Below are positions 6,065 to 12,539 of a stretch of DNA of 12,539 bases, in pieces (the stretch's first letter is position 1; the number at the start of each line of letters is the position of its first letter). This DNA comes from Ruminococcaceae bacterium UBA2656 (GTDB lineage Bacteria; Bacillota; Clostridia; Oscillospirales; Acutalibacteraceae): NCBI GenBank assembly GCA_002359465.1, contig DENA01000011.1:70473-83011 (forward strand), in the 5' to 3' direction. Both the position numbers and the translations under genes were made by a program. The notes below the pieces were generated by a model. It saw only the letters and a list, made by a program, of their open reading frames with translations. It was not told the DNA's origin and searched no databases.

Positions 6065-7405
6065 TTACAACTCTTTCATCATATTGAGGGTCTCTTCAAA
6101 TGAAAAGCTTTCATCGGTTCTCTGACATAAAAAAGCATTGATTTCATCTATCTTTTTAACCGCTTCGTCCAGCTTGTGGTTCATGCCGGGCTTGTAAGCG
6201 CCGATCGAAATTAAATCGTAGTTCTGGTAATAGACGGAAAGAAGATTCCTGATTTTCGCGGCAGCCTGTTTATGTTCTTCTGTAACAATATCATTCATGA
6301 GTCTGGAAATACTCGCGTTCACGTCAATCGCGGGGTAATGGTTCTTATGCGCAAGGGAGCGGGTCAGAACAATATGTCCGTCTATGATGCCCCGGACGGT
6401 GTCTGAAATCGGTTCATTGGTATCGTCCCCCTCCACCAGCACCGTATAAATACCGGTAATGGAGCCTTCTTTGAAGTTTCCGCTCCGTTCCAGAAGCTTG
6501 GGCAGTTCGGCATAGATGGAAGGGGTGTAGCCCCTTGCAATAGGAGGCTCTCCGGCCGCCAGTCCGATTTCCCTCTGTGCCATTGCAAATCTTGTCAGGG
6601 AGTCCATCATCAGCAGGACATCCTTGCCCTGATCTTTAAAATATTCGGCAATCGCGGTGGCGACCGTCGCGCACTTGACACGGTACATGGCCGGCTGGTC
6701 TGAGGTTGCAACAACCAGAACAGAGCGTGCCAGTCCTTCTTTCCCAAGATCTTTTTCAATAAACTCGGTAACTTCCCTGCCTCTTTCACCGACAAGAGCG
6801 ATTACATTCACGTCTGTTTTGACATTTTTTGCAATCATTCCCATCAAAGTGCTCTTGCCTACACCGCTTCCCGCGAAAATTACCATTCTCTGCCCTTTGC
6901 CGATGGTCAACATGCCGTCGATGGTCTTGATTCCAAAGCTCAGGCGTGCGCTTATTCTCGGCCGTTCAAGCGGATTGGTGTAAGCGGAATCGACATCGTA
7001 ATACTGTTTGACATTGAATTTTCCCAGACCGTCAATCGGCCTGCCTGCGGCGTCAATCGTCCGGCCTACCAAAAAATCCCCAACCGGTACGCGTAGTTTT
7101 CTTCCGGTTGAACGGACCAGGCTGCCTGGGCCGATTCCTTTAATATCGCCGTAAGCCATCAGCAGAATATTGTTGTTTTTGAACCCGACCACCTCAGCCA
7201 TAACTGTTTTATCATCATTGGAGTTGCGGATGATACAGATATCGCCGACATTTGCTTTCAGTCCAGTCGTCTCTATCATCATGCCGACAATGTTTTTTAC
7301 TTTCCCCATATAACAGAGCGGATTCAATTTTTCCAGAACATCGTAGGCGCCTTGAAAATCCAACATTCCACGCTCCATTTTATAAGATTTAGCCATAACA
7401 GTCAT
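6065..7405 (-). CDS. fliI: Flagellum-specific ATPase FliI
   Basis: 446 aa. FliI is the F1-beta-like hexameric ATPase that powers or primes flagellar protein export at the base of the motor. The Walker A loop is AGSGVGKST (178-186), the catalytic-Glu region GERGREV (207-213), and Walker B VLLMMDSLTRFA (263-274, Asp 268). GEPPIARGYTPSIYAELPKL (285-304) is the signature of this ATPase class. The N-terminal beta domain runs to about residue 110 and the C-terminal domain with DEAVKKIDEIN closes the protein. The ATG at 7405 overlaps the fliH stop as ATGA, so initiation is probably coupled; no good ribosome site is seen, and ATG 7396 is an alternative. Motifs are all intact. A type III secretion homologue is ruled out by context. 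Confidence 0.98.
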   Translation of the reverse strand: MTVMAKSYKMERGMLDFQGAYDVLEKLNPLCYMGKVKNIVGMMIETTGLKANVGDICIIRNSNDDKTVMAEVVGFKNNNILLMAYGDIKGIGPGSLVRSTGRKLRVPVGDFLVGRTIDAAGRPIDGLGKFNVKQYYDVDSAYTNPLERPRISARLSFGIKTIDGMLTIGKGQRMVIFAGSGVGKSTLMGMIAKNVKTDVNVIALVGERGREVTEFIEKDLGKEGLARSVLVVATSDQPAMYRVKCATVATAIAEYFKDQGKDVLLMMDSLTRFAMAQREIGLAAGEPPIARGYTPSIYAELPKLLERSGNFKEGSITGIYTVLVEGDDTNEPISDTVRGIIDGHIVLTRSLAHKNHYPAIDVNASISRLMNDIVTEEHKQAAAKIRNLLSVYYQNYDLISIGAYKPGMNHKLDEAVKKIDEINAFLCQRTDESFSFEETLNMMKEL

Positions 7406-8202
7406 ATTTGAAGTGCATGTTTAATTGTATCCATTTGCGTGTTCATTCCCGCATCAATCATCTGATCGGGCATTTCAATAATACAGTCGCCGTCGTTCAT
7501 ATTGGAGGAAACTTCTATTTTAATATTGTCTGAGACATCGCAAAGTGCCTGAACGATCGACTTGTCCACACTTTGAAGAAGTGTTTTCGTATTTTTAGGG
7601 ACCAAAATCCTGACCCACTCCTGATTGCGATAGGAATCAACCGCATTCGTTATAATGGACTGCATTGCTTTTTCATTCATGCTTAATTCCCGTTTAATGA
7701 CCTTTTCCGCTATGGCAACGGCTAATTTTTTAATATCCGCTTCATATTTTTGTAAGATTTCGGATTTCATGGTTTCAACTGTCTCCAGCATCTGAGAAAG
7801 CTCCGCGGCAGCCGCCTGATTTTCTTCTTCTGCTTTTTTCAGGCCGGACTGACAGCCTGCCACATAGCCTTCCCTGTAGCCGAGCTCGCCGCCTTCCCTT
7901 TTACCTTCCATAAATCCCCTGCCATAACCTTCCTCGCGGCTTTGTACCAGAAGCTGTGCGGCTTCCAGATTCATCTGCTCGGTTGACTCCTTAACCCTGT
8001 TCATACTGTAATTCTGAGCGGCTTCCATGATTTGCTGCGCTTTCTGAAAAGCTTCGCTGACAATCTTTCGCTGCTGGTCATGAATATCCTCAGGAGTTGA
8101 ATTTGGTACATTCTGAATGCTCCCGTTGTTTGCAGGAAAAGCACTCCCGTTTTTAACAGTGACACATTCGGAGGCCTTGATAACGTTAGGCAATAACCTC
8201 AT
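7402..8202 (-). CDS. fliH: Flagellar export ATPase regulator FliH
   Basis: 266 aa. FliH binds FliI, holds it down when idle and tethers it to the C-ring. Residues about 40-90 are helical and charged. Residues 92-120 form an unbroken glycine ladder, with Gly at 92, 96, 100, 104, 108, 112, 116 and 120, a long form of the GxxxG repeats known from FliH/YscL proteins. The C-terminal domain (about 150-266) resembles an F-ATPase delta subunit, with AVAIAEKVIKRELSMNEKA and GDCIIEMPDQMIDAGMNTQM. The ATG at 8202 lies inside the end of fliG (17-bp overlap); AAGGG stands 8 nt upstream. It runs into fliI by a 4-bp overlap. The N-terminal 35 residues look unlike other FliH proteins and an internal start is possible. 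Confidence 0.93.
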   Translation of the reverse strand: MRLLPNVIKASECVTVKNGSAFPANNGSIQNVPNSTPEDIHDQQRKIVSEAFQKAQQIMEAAQNYSMNRVKESTEQMNLEAAQLLVQSREEGYGRGFMEGKREGGELGYREGYVAGCQSGLKKAEEENQAAAAELSQMLETVETMKSEILQKYEADIKKLAVAIAEKVIKRELSMNEKAMQSIITNAVDSYRNQEWVRILVPKNTKTLLQSVDKSIVQALCDVSDNIKIEVSSNMNDGDCIIEMPDQMIDAGMNTQMDTIKHALQI

Positions 8203-9193
8203 CCTTTCCGCCCTTGCTGATGACTAGCTCGCCTTCGCTCTCAAGACGCCGGATAACGCCGACAATACGCTGCTGCGCTTCTTCGACATCCCTGAGCCTG
8301 ACATTGTGCGTAAATTCCAGATCGGACTTGATGGTTTCGGTTGTACGGTTGGACATATTTTTGAAAATAACGTCTGAAACTTCCTGATTGGCGCCTTTGA
8401 GTGCAAATACCAGATCTTTGGAATCCACTTCGCGCAGAAAGCGCTGTATGGACATGTCGTCCAAAACGGTAATGTCTTCGAAGACGAACATTCTCTTTTT
8501 GATCTCATCGCACAGCTGTGCGTCCTTGCGCGTCAGCTCATCAAAAATATACTTCTCGTTGGCGCGGTCCATGTTGTTCATAATGTCTGCAATATAATTG
8601 ACGCCGCCAAATTCCATGAAGTCCAAAGACATAAGCGAGGAAAATTTCTTTTCAAGATTGTTTTCCACAATTCTGATAATCTCAGGGGAAGTGCGATCCA
8701 TGGTGGCAATCCGCTCCACAACGTCAAGCCTTTTATCTTTTGGAAGTTCCGCAATAATCATGGCCGCCTGATCTGCTCTTGCATAGGAAAGGATGAGCGC
8801 AATGGTCTGTGGGTGCTCGTTTTGAATCATCGCCATCAGATTTTTATAATCGGTTTTTCTGATGAACTCAAACGCTTTGGTCCTCAGCGACTTGGTAACG
8901 CGTTCCAGAAGGGAAGACGCCGTCTGCGCACCGTATGCCTTTTCAAGTACATTTTTCGCGTATTCCATGCCGCCTTCGGTAATAACCTTCTGGGTAAGAC
9001 AAACCTGATAAAAATTTTCAAGGATTTCTTCTATTTGTTCGGCAGACATATGGGACATTCTTGCGATTTCATAGGTCAGCTGCTCCACTTCGTCTTCTTT
9101 TAAATATTTATAGACTTTTGAAGCATTTTCAGCTCCCAATGAGATAATGACAGCGGCAGCTTTCTGCTGCCCGTTCATCTGGTGATTAGCCAT
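8186..9193 (-). CDS. fliG: Flagellar motor switch protein FliG
   Basis: 335 aa from ATG 9193, the typical length. FliG joins the MS ring to the C-ring and meets the stator to make torque. The N-terminal domain (GQQKAAAVIISLGAENAS) binds FliF. The middle domain has the EHPQT motif at about 126-130. A flexible FGG hinge follows at about 196, then the C-terminal domain with MFVFEDI and the charged torque helix around VRLRDVEEAQQRIV (about 298-311), whose Arg, Asp and Glu face MotA. A GTG one codon earlier (9196) is also possible, since AGGAG stands 6 nt from GTG and 9 nt from ATG. The start overlaps the fliF stop by 8 bp and the gene end overlaps fliH by 17 bp, so the three are tightly coupled. 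Confidence 0.97.
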   Translation of the reverse strand: MANHQMNGQQKAAAVIISLGAENASKVYKYLKEDEVEQLTYEIARMSHMSAEQIEEILENFYQVCLTQKVITEGGMEYAKNVLEKAYGAQTASSLLERVTKSLRTKAFEFIRKTDYKNLMAMIQNEHPQTIALILSYARADQAAMIIAELPKDKRLDVVERIATMDRTSPEIIRIVENNLEKKFSSLMSLDFMEFGGVNYIADIMNNMDRANEKYIFDELTRKDAQLCDEIKKRMFVFEDITVLDDMSIQRFLREVDSKDLVFALKGANQEVSDVIFKNMSNRTTETIKSDLEFTHNVRLRDVEEAQQRIVGVIRRLESEGELVISKGGKDEVIA

Positions 9194-10811
9194 CACTATC
9201 GTCTCCTCTCAGCCATGCCCTAATCAGTTGAGCGGCAATTTCCGGATTCTGCGACGAAAAGTCCTGAATTTCCTTTGTCAGCGCTTCTTCCTTAGAGGCC
9301 TTCTCAGCCCGTGCATCTTCTATCGCCTTCAGTTCAACAGTCTTTTTCTCTTCCTCCGGTGCTTCCGGATTCTCCTCGACGAGGCGGGATTTTAAGGAAG
9401 TTTCCTCCTCCGGATTTTCCTGACCTTCCAGTTCTGCAAGCTGACTCATTCTCTTCTTTTTACGCCTGCGTGCAACGATCACTGCAACAACGATAACAAT
9501 CAGCAGAGTAAGCAGTGCAGCTCCGCCAAGCACGAGAATTGTGTTCAACGGAAGCAGGCCGGATGCAGAAGCGTTTGCAGGCTGAACAGCACCCGGGAAA
9601 ACACTGTTGTAGACAGCCACCTTTTCGGGCTTAATGGCGGCAGCATAGGCAGCAAGCTTTGCAATCTCCTGTTTCTGTGTGTCACTCATCTGTTCTTTGT
9701 TTACGGCGATGGAGATTGTCATATCCTGAACGCTTGCAGCATCACCCTGGATCTGCTCCTTCACCTGACTGACGAGATATTTGTAAGTCTCAACGTCCTT
9801 TGTGTAAATTGTATCGCCGTTGACGGTGACGCCCGGATAGGTTGTGGTTTCCGTGTTGGATTCGGTACCGGCGGCCCCGCCTGTTTTTTGGCCGCCCGTC
9901 TCCTGCTCTTTCTGGGTATTGGACTCGTTAATAACGCCCTTGTTGTCCTTGGTAGCCGGATTGTAAGTAATAATCTCCTGCACTTTTTTATCCACGTCCA
10001 TAATGCTTTTGGCAGTTACCTTTACATTATTTTCGCCAAAAACCGGGGTTAAAACTTTCAGGACATTCTTTTCAATATCTTTTTCATATTCATTTTCAAT
10101 AGTCAGTTTAAACTGTGAAATGTTTACCTGGCTTCCCCCGTCGGAAGCACTCAATTCATTGCCGGTTTTCGTGTCAATGACCGCAACGTCATCCGTTTTT
10201 AAATTGGGTACGCTTTTTGCAACCAGCTGCTTGATACCGTTCACCTGAGAAGATTCCAGCGTTTTCCCCGATGCAAGCGTTACCGTAACGGAAGCAGTGG
10301 TCGCTTCCGCGTTTTCATCCCACGCATAGCCGCTGCTGTCCGGTACGCTGATTGTAACATTCGCGTTCTGGATGCAGTCCAGTGTTTTAATAACAGCTTC
10401 GAGCCGTTGATTCAGCTGATATTTCTCTATTGTTTTCTTTTCGAAATCAGTTGACATGATATCAACATTTTTGGTGAAAAAATCATAGTTCGGCGCTGTT
10501 TTTGGATGCCCCTCGTTGGCAAGCTCCATCCTCAGTGCATTTTCCTTGTCCTTTGGCACAGAGATGGTGCCGTTATCCTCTTTATAGCTGATATTCCGAT
10601 CCCTGAGCTCGTTCATAACCTCAACGGCTTCTTCATGGTCCATGCCCGGATAAAGTACCACATACGGCTGTACGTTCAGCAAAATACCCGCAATAACGGA
10701 AATCAGCACAATTCCGCCAAAGACGCTCAGAATAATTATTTTTTTCTTTTTTGTTAAATTACCCCAAAAATTCACAATGGGATCTATGTATTTTTTAATT
10801 TGTATGTTCAT
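9186..10811 (-). CDS. fliF: Flagellar MS-ring protein FliF
   Basis: 541 aa. FliF builds the membrane MS ring on which rod, export gate and C-ring assemble. A membrane helix lies at about residues 25-47 and a second at about 424-447, followed by the stop-transfer run ARRRKKKRM. Between them are the ring-building motif domains, with QPYVVLYPGMDHEEAVEVM near the start and a Gly/Thr/Asn-rich insertion around residues 290-320. The C-terminal cytoplasmic tail ends in SSQNPEIAAQLIRAWLRGD (about 520-538), the peptide that binds FliG. The ATG at 10811 is preceded by only a weak ribosome site. The gene follows fliE by 37 bp and overlaps fliG by 8 bp, matching the ring contact between the two products. 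Confidence 0.97.
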   Translation of the reverse strand: MNIQIKKYIDPIVNFWGNLTKKKKIIILSVFGGIVLISVIAGILLNVQPYVVLYPGMDHEEAVEVMNELRDRNISYKEDNGTISVPKDKENALRMELANEGHPKTAPNYDFFTKNVDIMSTDFEKKTIEKYQLNQRLEAVIKTLDCIQNANVTISVPDSSGYAWDENAEATTASVTVTLASGKTLESSQVNGIKQLVAKSVPNLKTDDVAVIDTKTGNELSASDGGSQVNISQFKLTIENEYEKDIEKNVLKVLTPVFGENNVKVTAKSIMDVDKKVQEIITYNPATKDNKGVINESNTQKEQETGGQKTGGAAGTESNTETTTYPGVTVNGDTIYTKDVETYKYLVSQVKEQIQGDAASVQDMTISIAVNKEQMSDTQKQEIAKLAAYAAAIKPEKVAVYNSVFPGAVQPANASASGLLPLNTILVLGGAALLTLLIVIVVAVIVARRRKKKRMSQLAELEGQENPEEETSLKSRLVEENPEAPEEEKKTVELKAIEDARAEKASKEEALTKEIQDFSSQNPEIAAQLIRAWLRGDDSDG

Positions 10812-10848
10812 TGTTCAACCCGCAGTCACCCTTCCCAAATGCTTTGCT

Positions 10849-11154
10849 TTAAACGCTCATTCTCATAACTTCGTTATACGCATCCAGAGCTTTGTTGCGC
10901 AGTTGAACCAGCATCTGCACGGAAAGGGTTGCTTTTGTAGAAGCAATGGCAACATTATGTAAATCATCGGACTGGCCGGTGGTTAGTTTATAAAGTTCCT
11001 GATTCACGTCGGCATTGGTTGCTTTTACATTTTCAACGGCATTCCGGAAAAGATCCTGAAACGGAACTCCCGCAGACGTTCCGGAAGGAGATGCTTTACT
11101 CAGGCTGTCAAGATCGGAGATTGAATTGATTTTCTCTATCGGTGTTATCAGCAA
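10849..11154 (-). CDS. fliE: Flagellar hook-basal body junction protein FliE
   Basis: 101 aa. FliE joins the MS ring to the proximal rod and is among the first exported subunits. The N-terminal half is variable; the C-terminal half is diagnostic, with HNVAIASTKATLSVQMLVQL followed by RNKALDAYNEVMRMSV to the end. The start is a TTG at 11154. It is chosen because GGAGG, which lies within the last codons of flgC, is 9 nt upstream, and because no later in-frame ATG would keep the usual length. The gap from the flgC stop is 6 nt, so translation is probably coupled. It is followed by fliF after 37 bp. Confidence 0.94.
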   Translation of the reverse strand: MLITPIEKINSISDLDSLSKASPSGTSAGVPFQDLFRNAVENVKATNADVNQELYKLTTGQSDDLHNVAIASTKATLSVQMLVQLRNKALDAYNEVMRMSV

Positions 11155-11160
11155 TTTACG

Positions 11161-11610
11161 TTACCTCCCCAACTCCAAAGCTTTTACCGCCATTCCCTTT
11201 ACGGCGTTAAAGGCTGTTAAATTTGCATCGTAAGCCCTTGTCACGGACATCATGTCAAGAGTCTCCTTAATTGGATCCACATTCGGCATCATCACATAAC
11301 CCTGATCGTTCGCGTCCGGGTTGGCCGGATCATACACGGGGGTAAAATCACTGGGGTCCTCAACAATTTTTGAAACTCTTACCCCTTTCTGTAAACGGTC
11401 TGATTCATTTCCATTCATCTTCTCGTCAAGAATATGACGGAACGAATTTTGCTCAACCGGCTCATAAACAACCATTTTTCTGCGGTAAGGCCCGCCGTTT
11501 TCGGTTTTGGTTGTAGAGGCATTTGCAATATTTTCGGAGATTACATCCATGCGAAGCCTGCTCGCAGTAAGGGCCGAACCGCTGATATCCAGTGAATTCA
11601 AAAAAGCCAT
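11161..11610 (-). CDS. flgC: Proximal rod protein FlgC
   Basis: 149 aa, standard length. FlgC is a subunit of the rod, exported without a signal peptide. The N-terminal rod signature is FLNSLDISGSALTASRLRMD followed by VISENIANASTT. The middle has the RRKMVVYEP segment typical of FlgC. The C-terminal helix is MMSVTRAYDANLTAFNAVKG, ending in ALELGR. The ATG at 11610 has AGGAGG 7 nt upstream, one of the best ribosome sites here. It follows flgB by 36 bp, and its last codons contain the ribosome site for fliE. Confidence 0.97.
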   Translation of the reverse strand: MAFLNSLDISGSALTASRLRMDVISENIANASTTKTENGGPYRRKMVVYEPVEQNSFRHILDEKMNGNESDRLQKGVRVSKIVEDPSDFTPVYDPANPDANDQGYVMMPNVDPIKETLDMMSVTRAYDANLTAFNAVKGMAVKALELGR

Positions 11611-11646
11611 ACTGATTCCTCCTGATTTTTTTACTATAAACAGGTA

Positions 11647-12033
11647 TTAGGATTTTCCATCCGTGATCGCATATCTCAGACGTGAAAAATAGTCTGAAAG
11701 CTCGCGCAGGGAGTAATTGTAATTGATCTGCGTCCTTGCAAGCTCAATATTTTCTTTTTCGGCATCCACGTTATTTCCGTCTAACCTTAACGATTCATCA
11801 TCCGATATACTGATTTGAGGAGTCGTGTTCTTAATCTGATTAATCAGGCTGCCGCTGCTCTCATTATTTTCCGACATCAGTTTTTTCAGCTGATCCTCAA
11901 AGCTGACGGATTTGCTCTTATACCCCGGAGTTTCAACATTGGATATGTTATTGGATATTTCCTGCTGCCTTATCCATAGGCCATCCAGGTCTTTGTTTAG
12001 TAAATTAGCCGAAACGCTGTTGAACCAATCCAA
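11647..12033 (-). CDS. flgB: Proximal rod protein FlgB, first gene of the operon
   Basis: 128 aa from TTG 12033. FlgB is a proximal rod subunit. The N-terminus reads (M)DWFNSVSANLLNKDLDGLW followed by RQQEISNNISNVETPGYKSK, the standard FlgB pattern. The C-terminal helix is ELARTQINYNYSLRELSDYF. The frame opens further up at GTG 12063 and GTG 12051, but neither has a ribosome site and the extra residues are not family-like. TTG 12033 has GAAGAAGGG ending 6 nt upstream and gives the expected N-terminus and length. The upstream codons also fall inside a leader hairpin (12055-12118), which further argues for the TTG. As the first gene its start is likely to be the main translational control point of the operon. 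Confidence 0.94.
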   Translation of the reverse strand: MDWFNSVSANLLNKDLDGLWIRQQEISNNISNVETPGYKSKSVSFEDQLKKLMSENNESSGSLINQIKNTTPQISISDDESLRLDGNNVDAEKENIELARTQINYNYSLRELSDYFSRLRYAITDGKS

Positions 12034-12054
12034 AATTATCCCTTCTTCCACAAA

Positions 12055-12118
12055 TTTGGTCACGAAATATCCATATAATCAATGAAGTGATTTTGACTAT
12101 ATAAATTTTGTGACCAAA
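12055..12118 (-). promoter_or_regulatory. Long imperfect hairpin in the flgB leader
   Basis: The arms are 12055-12082 and 12093-12118 around a 10-nt loop. Aligned as reverse complements they match at 23 of 26 positions with one 2-nt gap; the outer 9 bp (TTTGGTCAC) are perfect. In the minus-strand RNA one of the mismatches becomes a G-U pair, leaving an A/C mismatch, a U/U mismatch and a bulged GG. The hairpin ends 7 nt before the GAAGAAGGG ribosome site of flgB. It could be an RNA control element, a protein-binding operator, or a leftover of recombination. It does not match a c-di-GMP riboswitch that I can recognise. Confidence 0.6.
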
Positions 12119-12120
12119 CC

Positions 12121-12145
12121 TATAAACAACAATTATTGTTTTATA
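12121..12145 (-). repeat. AT-rich dyad near the predicted operon transcription start
   Basis: AACAAT-T-ATTGTT (12128-12140) is flanked by TATAA (12121-12125) and TTATA (12141-12145), giving two nested complementary arms with a 2-nt bulge. It lies about 10-35 nt into the predicted operon transcript. It may be an operator dyad or a weak AU hairpin; chance is possible in such AT-rich DNA. Confidence 0.3.
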
Positions 12146-12161
12146 ACATATATTTTACCTA

Positions 12162-12191
12162 ATTATATATGCAAATAATGACAAAAGTCAA
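12162..12191 (-). promoter_or_regulatory. Predicted sigma-A promoter of the flagellar operon
   Basis: Minus strand: -35 TTGACT (12186-12191), 18-bp spacer, -10 TATAAT (12162-12167). The -35 matches 5 of 6 and the -10 matches 6 of 6 consensus bases. Transcription should begin near 12155, leaving a leader of about 120 nt before the flgB TTG. The AT-rich DNA upstream may act as an UP element. It is the best promoter match upstream of flgB, and its orientation suits the whole operon. Confidence 0.7.
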
Positions 12192-12348
12192 CTGAAAATT
12201 ACCGGATTCGAGACATTTCGGATATATCTTTGTATAAATTTATATAAATTGCTAACGTAATTCCTATATGGAAAAAGTTATTTGTAAATTAAGGGGATTC
12301 CATCTAAATATTTAAGAAAACATGCCGATAATTTCAACAGAGGTGAAT
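12168..12348. promoter_or_regulatory. Divergent intergenic control region
   Basis: The non-coding DNA between the flgB start (12033) and the divergent ORF (12349 onward) spans a little over 300 bp. From right to left it holds the sigma-28 promoter of the divergent gene, an AT-rich stretch with the palindrome TATAAATTTATA (12233-12244) and an overlapping TATAAATT repeat to 12250, and the operon promoter and leader. I see no small ORF, tRNA or terminator in it. Confidence 0.5.
12305..12331 (+). promoter_or_regulatory. Consensus sigma-28 (SigD/FliA) promoter of the divergent gene
   Basis: TAAA (12305-12308), a 15-bp spacer, and GCCGATAA (12324-12331) match the sigma-28 consensus at every defined base with the correct spacing. 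Transcription should start at about 12337-12340, so the ribosome site GAGGTGA (12340-12346) falls at the very 5' end of the message. This makes the downstream gene a late (class III) flagellar gene. Confidence 0.85.
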
Positions 12349-12351
12349 ATG

Positions 12352-12539
12352 ATGATGATTAAAAATATTGATTGCAATTTCAATTATATATCCAAACCCT
12401 ATTCCAGCAAGCAGCTGAATAAAACCGATGCCGACACCACAGCTGCGGGGACCGCGTTTTCCAGCAGTATCAGCAAGGTGTCAAATACTTGCAAAATGGA
12501 TAAAATTGAAATATCACAGCACACCGCAACCAGCACCCA
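12352..12539 (+). CDS. Sigma-28-driven small ORF, possibly anti-sigma factor FlgM (N-terminal part)
   Basis: An open frame of 62 codons from ATG 12352 runs off the right edge. Three ATGs stand in a row (12349, 12352, 12355); GAGGTGA at 12340-12346 puts the best spacing on the second. The peptide is polar, Ser/Thr/Lys-rich and has no signal peptide or membrane helix. About 50 residues in it reads KMDKIEISQHTATST, which resembles the DKVEIS(Q/S) block near the front of FlgM proteins, here somewhat further from the N-terminus than usual. FlgM is commonly expressed from SigD promoters and binds SigD until the hook is finished, which fits the promoter and the divergent position. The match is short, and another late flagellar protein cannot be excluded. 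The coding call is supported by the promoter and ribosome site; the product is a guess. Confidence 0.6.
   Translation, partial: MMIKNIDCNFNYISKPYSSKQLNKTDADTTAAGTAFSSSISKVSNTCKMDKIEISQHTATST

Noticed and set aside
9886..9960. Gly/Thr/Asn-rich segment of FliF as a possible inserted element
   Set aside because: Variable low-complexity loops before the second membrane helix are normal in FliF; the frame is intact and no repeat boundaries are seen.
11782..11808. CCGATAT on the plus strand with a TAAC about 16 bp upstream, sigma-28-like
   Set aside because: It lies within flgB, has an imperfect -35 and no gene follows on that strand; probably chance.
12055..12118. Invertible phase-variation switch like that of C. 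difficile flgB
   Set aside because: Only 10 bp separate the arms, too short for a usual recombinase-inverted segment, and no recombinase gene is in view; kept only as a remote alternative to a hairpin.
12230..12256. Sigma-A promoter on the plus strand (TTGTAT, 17 bp, TAACGT)
   Set aside because: Both hexamers are poor matches, while a perfect sigma-28 promoter lies closer to the gene.

Overview
The window holds the promoter-proximal half of a flagellar (fla/che-type) operon from a Gram-positive bacterium. It is most likely a member of the Clostridia, and an Oscillospiraceae-like relative is my best guess. The evidence is the gene order flgB-flgC-fliE-fliF-fliG-fliH-fliI-fliJ-fliK-flgD-(TIGR02530-type protein)-flgE-flbD-motA-motB-fliM, a B. 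subtilis-sized short hook protein, Shine-Dalgarno (SD) sites of the AGGAGG type, several TTG/GTG starts and AT-rich intergenic DNA. All fifteen complete genes and the partial fliM lie on the minus strand, so transcription runs from right to left.

Right end (about 12034-12539): a divergent control region of a little over 300 bp. On the minus strand a sigma-A-type promoter (TTGACT, 18-bp spacer, TATAAT) should drive the whole operon. Its leader is about 120 nt long and carries a long imperfect inverted repeat (12055-12118) that can fold into a hairpin ending just before the flgB SD. On the plus strand a consensus sigma-28 (SigD/FliA) promoter, TAAA-N15-GCCGATAA, sits directly before a small ORF cut by the window end. 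The visible N-terminus looks weakly FlgM-like. If so, early flagellar genes and the anti-sigma gene are fired back to back from one region.

12033-5622: rod and basal-body genes (flgB, flgC, fliE), the MS ring (fliF), the C-ring switch protein (fliG) and the soluble export ATPase complex (fliH, fliI, fliJ). Several genes overlap or nearly touch, which suggests translational coupling. 5568-2351: hook construction genes (fliK ruler, flgD cap, a conserved small operon protein, flgE hook). 2276-259: a torque module of flbD (swrD-like), motA and motB. 164-1: the start of fliM, with its CheY-binding peptide.

The core is ordinary flagellar machinery; I do not see an unrelated new system inside it. 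The parts that deserve attention are the leader hairpin and the divergent sigma-28 gene, two perfect hairpins that bracket flbD, the absence of fliL from its usual place between motB and fliM, an unusually long GxxxG ladder in FliH, and an Asp-to-Ala change in the MotB peptidoglycan-binding motif. No tRNA, rRNA, CRISPR array, insertion sequence or rho-independent terminator was seen.
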